Assembly: GCA_041665185.1 (NCBI GenBank) | Contig: JBAYJH010000170.1 | Span: forward strand, 1 to 10,355 | Length of the DNA: 10,355 nt | Source of the DNA: JACRAR01 sp041665185 | Lineage (GTDB): Bacteria; Pseudomonadota; Gammaproteobacteria; Burkholderiales; Rhodocyclaceae | Direction: 5' to 3' | In this document: positions 1 to 5,176 of the stretch, in pieces | How positions within the stretch are numbered: position 1 is the stretch's first letter | Layout: each line of letters begins with the position of its first letter | The notes under the pieces: generated by a model | Seen by the model: the letters and a program-made list of their open reading frames with translations, nothing else | Databases searched by the model: none | Told to the model about the DNA's origin: nothing | Translations under genes and position numbers: made by a program

Positions 1-843
1 CGTGCCCATGCCGCCGATCACCACGATCAGCAGGATGTCGGTCATGACCTCGAAGGACAGGAAGGTCTTCGGCCCGACATACCGCAACCACAAGGCCATC
101 AGCGCCCCGGCCAGGGTGGCGACCAGGGCAGCCAGGCAATTGCCCAGGGTCCGGTAAATGACGGTGCGATAGCCCAGCGCCTCGGCGCGAAAATCGTTTT
201 CACGGATCGCTTGCAGAACCCGCCCGAAAGGCGAATTGACGATGCGCAGCATGCCCAGGAACAGCGCCAGCGCCGAGAAGAACACCAGGTAGTAGGTGAT
301 CAGCTTACCGTCGATGACGCGGCCGAAAATCTCCGTGTCGAGGAGCCTGAAACCCGGTTGCAGGATTTCCGGCACCTTGAAGCTGCGTCCGTCCTCGCCG
401 CCGGTGAAGTCGGAAAGTTGCGAGGCCAGCACGGCGAATGCCGAAGCGACCGCCAGGGTAATCATGGCGAAGAAGATGGCTTTCACCCGCAAGGAGAACA
501 GGCCGATCACCAAGGCCAGCAGCAGCGACAGCGTCATGGCCGAGGCCAGGCCGACGCACACCGCCCACCAGTCGGGATTCATGCCGTTCAGGGCCAGCCC
601 GACGCCGTAGGCGCCGATGCCGTAGAACATGGTGTGGGCGAAGGAAACGATGCCGGTGTAACCCAGCAGCAAGTCGTAGGAAGCCACCAGCACGATGAAG
701 ACGCAGATGGTGGCAGCGACATTGAGCGGCCGCGCCCCCGAGACGATGAACGGTGCCAGAGCCAGACCCAGGAAGATCGCCAGCAGCAGTGCCGCCAGGA
801 TGCGGCTGCGCGGAAAATCGCCGGAGAGGAGTTTGTTCAGCAT
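1..843 (-). CDS. livM: LivM-type ABC transporter permease (C-terminus cut by window edge)
   Basis: This is the second inner-membrane permease of a branched-chain amino acid (HAAT) family ABC importer. The open frame starts at ATG 843 and runs off the left edge, leaving 281 residues visible and probably a few dozen missing. Several features are typical of LivM. There is a glycine-rich YTGIVSFAH...FYGIGAYG segment near residues 62-79 and a TGGEDG loop near 148-153. The cytoplasmic loop SPFGRVLQAIRENDFRAEALGYR near 208-230 is the ATPase-contact region. LLIVVIGGMGT lies at the edge of the window. The protein is otherwise mostly hydrophobic helices. A GGAG Shine-Dalgarno lies about 9 bases before the ATG. 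It is the last visible gene of the importer operon, 130 bases after livH. The family assignment is secure, but the substrate is unknown. Confidence 0.93.
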   Translation of the reverse strand, partial: MLNKLLSGDFPRSRILAALLLAIFLGLALAPFIVSGARPLNVAATICVFIVLVASYDLLLGYTGIVSFAHTMFYGIGAYGVGLALNGMNPDWWAVCVGLASAMTLSLLLALVIGLFSLRVKAIFFAMITLAVASAFAVLASQLSDFTGGEDGRSFKVPEILQPGFRLLDTEIFGRVIDGKLITYYLVFFSALALFLGMLRIVNSPFGRVLQAIRENDFRAEALGYRTVIYRTLGNCLAALVATLAGALMALWLRYVGPKTFLSFEVMTDILLIVVIGGMGT

Positions 844-973
844 GGTCTTCTCCGCAGGGCCGTGCCCCGAAGGAAATCCCCCTGGGGGACCCCAAGGAGA
901 AGCGGCGTGATAAATGGAGCGCAGCGAACCGGTGTCACCCCCTTCCTTGGGAAGGGGGATGGGGGGAAGGTAG
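844..973. repeat. livH-livM spacer with perfect inverted repeats (REP-like)
   Basis: This 130-base noncoding spacer sits inside an otherwise tightly packed operon. It holds a perfect 9-bp inverted repeat, CCCCCTTCC (938-946) and GGAAGGGGG (950-958), with a 3-base loop. A second short G/C palindrome, TCCCCC-T-GGGGGA, lies at 877-889, and G runs continue to about 968. The composition resembles a dispersed intergenic repeat, but a single copy cannot prove that. In the transcript the hairpins could attenuate or stabilise mRNA upstream of livM. No T tract follows them on the minus strand, so a simple intrinsic terminator is unlikely. Confidence 0.5.
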
Positions 974-2038
974 TCATCTCTTGGCCACGGGATAAAGACC
1001 GCGTGGCCGCCACAGCAGGACCGCCACCATCAGCAGGATGTCGGAGACCAGTGCCACTTTCGGCACCAGAAAACCGGCGTAGTTGGCAACCAACGCCACC
1101 AGCAGGGCGCCGATGAAACAGCCGCCCACCGAACCGAGACCGCCGATGATGATGACGATGAACACCAGCACGGTGATCTCGCCGCCGATGGCCGCAGTCA
1201 GGGTTTCCTTGTACAGGCCCCACAACACGCCGCCCAGGCCGGCCAGGGCCGAGCCGGCGACGAAGACGCCGACGAACAGACGCCGGATACGATAGCCGAG
1301 CGCTTCCACCATTTCGCTGTTTTCGACGCCGGCGCGTATCAGCAAACCGATCTTGGTGCGATTCAGCACCAGGAACATCGCCACGAACACCGCCAGGCCG
1401 ATGCCGACGGCGATCAGGCGATATTTCTCCACGGCCGAGTCGCCGAAGACGAAGGCGCCGCGAAAGGTCTCAGGCAAAGGCAAAGGGATTTGTTCCGCCC
1501 CCCAGATGACGTTGATCATCTGTTCGGCGACGATCATGCCGCCCATGGTGATGAGGATCTGCTTCAGGTGCAGGCCATACACCGGCCGGATGATGATGCG
1601 TTCGAAGGCCCAGCCGAGTAGGCCGGTCACCAGCATCGCCAGGAGGATGGCCAGGCCCAGCGCGGCCAGATTCAGCAGCACCGAGTCAGCCTGGACCCAG
1701 TCCTTCATCGGCAGCAGGACCAGCGTGGCGGTGAAGGCGCCGACGGAGACGAAGGCGCCATGGCCGAAATTCAGCACGTCCATCAAGCCGAAGATCAGGG
1801 TCAGGCCGCTGGCCATGATGAAGATCATCATGCCCATCGCCAGCCCGGCCACCGTCAGGGTGACCCAGGTCGGGAAACTGCCGACCAGCGGCAGCACCAG
1901 CAAGGCGAGGACCGGCAGGATCAGCAGCGGCTGGTAGTCGATGCGCACGCGGGGCAGCGCCGCCGTGGAGTCAACGACATTGGCGGGTGTGGTGGGGTTA
2001 TCCGAACCGACAGGCATGGGAGTCTCCGGCGGCATCAT
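974..2038 (-). CDS. livH: LivH-type ABC transporter permease
   Basis: First inner-membrane permease of the HAAT-family importer, 354 residues. Hydrophobic helices begin near residue 37. Family signatures are GLTLIFGLMDVLNFGHGAF at 78-96, the ATPase-contact loop RAGVENSEMVEALGYRI at 235-251, IIGGLGSVGGCFIGA at 297-311 and the C-terminal LLWRPRGLYP at 341-350. The ATG at 2038 overlaps the livF stop by 4 bases (ATGA), which suggests translational coupling. It has no clear Shine-Dalgarno. An in-frame ATG at 2017 (347 residues) has GGAG six bases upstream and may be the true start. Compared with E. coli LivH (about 308 residues) there is an extra hydrophilic N-terminus of 30-35 residues rich in Pro, Thr and Ser. 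The family call is firm; the start and substrate are uncertain. Confidence 0.93.
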   Translation of the reverse strand: MMPPETPMPVGSDNPTTPANVVDSTAALPRVRIDYQPLLILPVLALLVLPLVGSFPTWVTLTVAGLAMGMMIFIMASGLTLIFGLMDVLNFGHGAFVSVGAFTATLVLLPMKDWVQADSVLLNLAALGLAILLAMLVTGLLGWAFERIIIRPVYGLHLKQILITMGGMIVAEQMINVIWGAEQIPLPLPETFRGAFVFGDSAVEKYRLIAVGIGLAVFVAMFLVLNRTKIGLLIRAGVENSEMVEALGYRIRRLFVGVFVAGSALAGLGGVLWGLYKETLTAAIGGEITVLVFIVIIIGGLGSVGGCFIGALLVALVANYAGFLVPKVALVSDILLMVAVLLWRPRGLYPVAKR

Positions 2039-2787
2039 TGATGGGCGGCGAGGGAAAGACCCAGCAGTCGCTGCTGCAAGGCCGCATCCTCCGCCAGTTC
2101 ATCCATCGGCCCGGCATGCACGATGCGGCCGTCATCCATGACCGCGACGGTATCGCCCAGGCTCTTGACGAAATTGAAATTCTGTTCCACCAGCAGGATC
2201 GAGGTGTCGGTGTTCTTGAGCTCGCGGAAGGCGGTGATGAGACTGTGCACGATGGCCGGCGCCAGCCCCTTAGTGGGTTCGTCCACCAGCAGCAATTTTC
2301 TCGGTTCGACGATGGCGCGGGCAATCGCCACCATTTGTTTCTGGCCGCCGGAAAGGGTTCCGGCGGGCTGGTTCCAGAACCTCTTCAGCGCCGGGAAAAA
2401 ACCGAAGATCCATTCCAGGCGTGCCGTGTCCAAATCTCCCGAGCGCGCCGCCAGCAGCAGATTCTCGCGCACTGTCAGGTCGGAGAAGATGGCCATGTTC
2501 TCCGGCACGTAAGCGATGCCGGCGTTGGCGATGTCGGGGGTCGGCAACTGCGTGATGTCGCCGCCGGCGAAGCTCAGGCTGCCGCGCGAGGCGTGCCACA
2601 GGCCCATGATGGTGCGTAGCGTGGTGGTCTTGCCGGCGCCGTTGCGCCCCAGCAAGACCGTCAGCCCGCCTTGCGGCACGACCAGGTCGACACCTTGCAG
2701 GATATGGTATTGGCCGATGTGCGTATGCACGCCGGAAAGGCGCAGCAGAGGTTCGGACCGTTCAGACATTTTAGACAGACTAGACAC
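2035..2787 (-). CDS. livF: LivF-type ABC transporter ATPase
   Basis: One of two ATP-hydrolysing subunits driving the importer at the cytoplasmic face. The Walker A is GRNGAGKTT at 47-55, the ABC signature LSGGQKQ at 145-151, and the Walker B LLLVDEP at 165-171. The segment after Walker B reads LVEQN, so Gln stands where most ABC ATPases have the switch His; E. coli LivF has the same feature. The length of 250 residues fits the family (E. coli 237). The longest frame starts with GTG at 2787 and overlaps the end of livG by 8 bases. An ATG at 2769 (244 residues) is equally possible, since homology to the family only begins about residue 14, and neither start has a strong Shine-Dalgarno. The stop overlaps the livH start. 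Confidence 0.95.
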   Translation of the reverse strand: MSSLSKMSERSEPLLRLSGVHTHIGQYHILQGVDLVVPQGGLTVLLGRNGAGKTTTLRTIMGLWHASRGSLSFAGGDITQLPTPDIANAGIAYVPENMAIFSDLTVRENLLLAARSGDLDTARLEWIFGFFPALKRFWNQPAGTLSGGQKQMVAIARAIVEPRKLLLVDEPTKGLAPAIVHSLITAFRELKNTDTSILLVEQNFNFVKSLGDTVAVMDDGRIVHAGPMDELAEDAALQQRLLGLSLAAHQ

Positions 2788-3565
2788 GTTCCGCCACTCC
2801 CGTGCCGAGATAGGCTTCCTGGACGATGGGCGAGCCCATCACTTCGACCGGATCGCCATCGGCCACCAGGTAGCCGTTGTGCAGCACGATGATGCGGTCG
2901 GCCAGCGAGCGCACCACGTCCATCTTGTGCTCGACGAGCAGGATGGTCTTGTTGCCCTGGGCCTGGATGTGGCGTATCAGTTCGAGGACCACCGGCACTT
3001 CGTCTACGCTCATGCCGGCGGTGGGTTCGTCGAACATCAGGATGTCCGGCTCCAGCGCCAGCAGGATCGCCACTTCGAGCTTGCGCTTGTCGCCGTGGGA
3101 AAGCGCCGCGGCCAACTCGGCGCGCCGCTCGGCCAGGCTCACCCGATGCAGGAAGTGCTCGGCCTTGTCGATCAGCTCGATGTGGCTGGTCCACATGGAG
3201 ATCAAGTTCACCCCCAGCCGCGCCTTGCTCTGCACGGCGAGGCGAACGTTCTCCAGCACCGTCAGGTTCGGGAACAGGTTGGTCAACTGAAACGCCCGGC
3301 CGATGCCGCGCTGGGTGCGCTGCGCCGCGCTCTGCGCGGTGATGTCCTCGCCATACAGGCGCACGCTGCCTGAAGTCGCCGGCAACTGGCCGGAGATCAG
3401 GTTGAAATAGGTGGTCTTGCCGGCGCCATTCGGTCCGACGATGGCGGTCAGCGTACCCGGTCGAAATTCACAACTGACGTTGTTGACCGCCACATGGCCG
3501 CCGAAGTGGATGCTGAGGCCGTGGGTGGACAGCACCGGAGGTTCGGAATCGATCTCGGTCGTCAT
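2780..3565 (-). CDS. livG: LivG-type ABC transporter ATPase
   Basis: The second ATPase of the importer, 261 residues (E. coli LivG 255). It has Walker A GPNGAGKTT at 44-52, Q-loop Gln at 93 (AFQLTNLFPN), a signature in the LivG/UrtD style, LSHGDKRKLEV, at 155-165, Walker B ILMFDEP at 175-181 and the switch His in VEHKMD at 211-216. The LSHGD form replaces the canonical LSGGQ and separates LivG-like from LivF-like partners, so the pair forms an asymmetric heterodimer. The ATG at 3565 has only a weak purine-rich stretch upstream. The gene follows the binding-protein gene after a 113-base hairpin-bearing spacer and overlaps livF. Confidence 0.95.
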   Translation of the reverse strand: MTTEIDSEPPVLSTHGLSIHFGGHVAVNNVSCEFRPGTLTAIVGPNGAGKTTYFNLISGQLPATSGSVRLYGEDITAQSAAQRTQRGIGRAFQLTNLFPNLTVLENVRLAVQSKARLGVNLISMWTSHIELIDKAEHFLHRVSLAERRAELAAALSHGDKRKLEVAILLALEPDILMFDEPTAGMSVDEVPVVLELIRHIQAQGNKTILLVEHKMDVVRSLADRIIVLHNGYLVADGDPVEVMGSPIVQEAYLGTGVAERV

Positions 3566-3678
3566 GGTGGGACTGCTCGTTCCGTTGCCAAATGATCCGT
3601 CAATCCGTCAAGCCGAGTGAAGCGAAGCGCCACTGGTGACGCTTGGGACACTTCGCTCCAGACTCGGGAAGGCTATGG
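3566..3678 (-). repeat. Spacer with long imperfect hairpin between binding-protein gene and livG
   Basis: The spacer holds a two-part stem. CCGAGT (3613-3618) pairs with ACTCGG (3662-3667), and after a small internal loop AGCGAAG (3621-3627) pairs with CTTCGCT (3651-3657). A competing inner stem pairs AAGCG (3625-3629) with CGCTT (3640-3644). An 8-base tandem duplication, ATCCGTCA twice, lies at 3595-3610. In operons of this family the binding protein is usually needed in excess over the membrane parts. A hairpin here could give partial termination or protect the upstream mRNA. No T tract follows, so I favour mRNA stabilisation or processing over strong termination. Confidence 0.5.
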
Positions 3679-4869
3679 CTAACGCTTGTTGCGGATCGGA
3701 ACAGGCAGTTCGGCCGCGGGAATTTCGCGCACCAGTTCCAGCAGGTCCCATTCGTTCGCCTGGGTCTTCTTGATCCGGAAGTGGTACATCGACTGCATCG
3801 CCTGGTGATCATCCTTGCGGAAGCTCATCTTGCCCTTGGGCGTGTCGAATTCCATGCCTTCCATGGCGGCGATCAGCTTCTCGGTGTCGGACGAACCGGC
3901 CTTCTTCAAAGCCGTCACCACCGCGCTGGCTGCCGCGAAGCCGCCGGCCGTGAAGAAATCCGGCGGCTGCTTCAGGCGCTTCTGATTCTCGGCGACCAGC
4001 CAGTCGTTCATCTTGTTCTTCGGGAAGCCGTAGTAATAATAGATGCTGCCTTCCAGGCCGCTCAGGTTCTTCCACGTCTTCATGACCGGGAGGATGTTGC
4101 CGCCCGCTGCCAATTCGATGCCATAACGTTCCGGCTTCATGTCGGCGATCTTGGTCAGGGGATTGGGACCGGCCCAGTAGATGGAGAGTATCTTGCGGCC
4201 CGGCTTGTCCTTGAGTGCATCGAAAATGCGCTGGGCGGAAGCGGTGAAGTCGGTCGCTGTCTGGGGCGCGTATTCCTCATGGATCACCTTGGCCTTGCTC
4301 TTCATGGTCACCAGGGAGTCCTTGAAGGCCTTGATGCCGTCGCGTCCGAAGGCATAATCCTGGGCGAGGAAAGCGATATTCGCATCACCCAGCAAGGCCG
4401 CTGCCGCGGCCAATCCATCCTGCGTGGAGTTGCGGCCGGTGCGGAAGATATAGCGATTCCACTTGTCGCCGGTAATCGAATCCGCCACCGCCGGCTCGAC
4501 CACCAGGACTTTCTTGTATTCTTCGGCCACCGGCAGCATTGCCAGGGCCGCGCCCGAGGACGTGGTGCCCACGGCGATGTCCACCTTGTCGTCGCCATAG
4601 GCTTCGGCCAGAGCGGCCTTGGCCAGATCCGGCTTGCCCTGGTCGTCCTTGACGATAACCTTGATCTTGCGGCCGTTGAGCTCCATCTTGCCACCGGTGA
4701 GATACTCCAGCCCGAGCATGAAACCCATTTCGGTTTCCTTGGCATAGGCCTCGAGCGCGCCGGTCTTGCCGGCGATCAGGGCGATCTTTAATTCCTGCGC
4801 CATGGCGTGGCTGGCGAACGCCGCCGTGCCTACCAACAGCGCGGCGATGGTCAATTGTTTGATCTTCAT
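3679..4869 (-). CDS. Periplasmic substrate-binding protein of HAAT-family ABC importer
   Basis: This binding protein captures the substrate in the periplasm and delivers it to the LivH/LivM-type channel. The 396-residue protein starts at ATG 4869, chosen over an upstream in-frame start because a strong AGGAGG-type Shine-Dalgarno (GAGGAGGAGTGAC) precedes it and a textbook signal peptide follows. That peptide is a KIK start, a hydrophobic core and likely cleavage after HAMA at residue 24. The mature part has the type-1 periplasmic binding fold of LivJ/LivK relatives. ELKIALIAGKTGALEAYAKE comes first, and GTTSSGAA at 101-108 corresponds to the ligand-contact loop. EEYKKVLVVEPAVAD and FLAQDYAFGRDG are also recognisable. 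The substrate cannot be inferred, as relatives bind branched-chain amino acids, amides or aromatic acids. A predicted sigma-54 promoter lies 60-75 bases upstream. Confidence 0.93.
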   Translation of the reverse strand: MKIKQLTIAALLVGTAAFASHAMAQELKIALIAGKTGALEAYAKETEMGFMLGLEYLTGGKMELNGRKIKVIVKDDQGKPDLAKAALAEAYGDDKVDIAVGTTSSGAALAMLPVAEEYKKVLVVEPAVADSITGDKWNRYIFRTGRNSTQDGLAAAAALLGDANIAFLAQDYAFGRDGIKAFKDSLVTMKSKAKVIHEEYAPQTATDFTASAQRIFDALKDKPGRKILSIYWAGPNPLTKIADMKPERYGIELAAGGNILPVMKTWKNLSGLEGSIYYYYGFPKNKMNDWLVAENQKRLKQPPDFFTAGGFAAASAVVTALKKAGSSDTEKLIAAMEGMEFDTPKGKMSFRKDDHQAMQSMYHFRIKKTQANEWDLLELVREIPAAELPVPIRNKR

Positions 4870-4928
4870 GTCACTCCTCCTCGAAACGGGAATCAGAACC
4901 GTCACCTGACGGCAACCAGTGGATGATT

Positions 4929-4944
4929 AGCATGGCGCGTGCCA
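4929..4944 (-). promoter_or_regulatory. Sigma-54 (-24/-12) promoter of the importer operon
   Basis: Read on the minus strand, the site is TGGCACG-CGCC-ATGCT. It matches the RpoN consensus TGGCACG-N4-TTGCW at every defined position except one (A for the first T of the -12 box). The essential GG and GC pairs are in place at the correct 10-base spacing. The predicted transcription start is near 4918, giving a leader of about 49 bases before the binding-protein ATG. The gene immediately upstream encodes a sigma-54-dependent activator, which supports the call strongly. A perfect 7-bp inverted repeat, GCATGGC (4930-4936) and GCCATGC (4941-4947), overlaps the promoter and could hold a repressor or be coincidental. 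Confidence 0.8.
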
Positions 4945-4995
4945 TGCGGTTCTGATGCCGCTCGTCAGTCTCCGCCGACAGCCCGAGGAGGCATC

Positions 4996-5008
4996 CAGGT
5001 TATTGATT
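4996..5008 (-). promoter_or_regulatory. Probable IHF binding site
   Basis: The minus strand reads AATCAA-TAAC-CTG, matching the IHF consensus WATCAA-N4-TTR with one mismatch (C for T). It sits in a small A/T-rich patch, about 78-90 bases upstream of the predicted start. That is between the sigma-54 promoter and the candidate activator sites. IHF bending at such a position is the usual way for an enhancer-bound activator to reach sigma-54 polymerase. Short consensus, so moderate confidence. Confidence 0.45.
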
Positions 5009-5053
5009 TTATGGGTTTGCCGTCGATGGCCAAGTCACCCGCGACGCGCCATG

Positions 5054-5079
5054 CCCGAACGATCCTTGCTCCCGAACGA
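5054..5079. repeat. Direct repeat CCCGAACGA, 17-bp period
   Basis: Two perfect 9-bp copies of CCCGAACGA lie at 5054-5062 and 5071-5079. They are about 136-161 bases upstream of the predicted sigma-54 start, inside the usual enhancer range. They could be activator half-sites or sites for another regulator. In a GC-rich genome chance is possible. Confidence 0.35.
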
Positions 5080-5095
5080 GGCCTTGCCCAGGCGT

Positions 5096-5115
5096 ACTGT
5101 CCGTCATCCCGGACA
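5096..5115. promoter_or_regulatory. Candidate upstream activator site 1 (ACTGTCCG-N6-CGGACA)
   Basis: A perfect 6-bp inverted repeat, TGTCCG (5098-5103) and CGGACA (5110-5115), is separated by 6 bases. The repeat itself is 18 bp, a normal size for a Fis-type HTH dimer site. It lies about 178-197 bases upstream of the predicted sigma-54 start. The left half, including two flanking bases (ACTGTCCG), recurs exactly at 5195. It could instead be a weak hairpin after the activator gene, but no T tract follows on the minus strand. Confidence 0.5.
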
Positions 5116-5176
5116 TCGTTTCCCTACCAGTCCGCGATACTCCCTACGGCTTGAAGGATCTCCACGAGCAATCGGA

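Noticed and set aside
211..1116. A long open frame on the plus strand opposite the livM and livH genes
   Set aside because: Its translation is rich in Gln/Arg/His/Glu with no recognisable fold, as expected from the antisense of GC-rich membrane-protein genes. It spans the noncoding spacer and both conserved permease genes.
3643..4791. A 382-codon plus-strand open frame opposite the binding-protein gene
   Set aside because: The minus-strand protein has a signal peptide, strong ribosome site and clear family match. The plus-strand frame is its third-position GC shadow, with no start signal.
5098..5115. The TGTCCG/CGGACA inverted repeat as intrinsic terminator of the activator gene
   Set aside because: Only a 6-bp stem with no T tract on the minus strand, and the motif recurs inside the coding region at 5197, which argues for a protein site.
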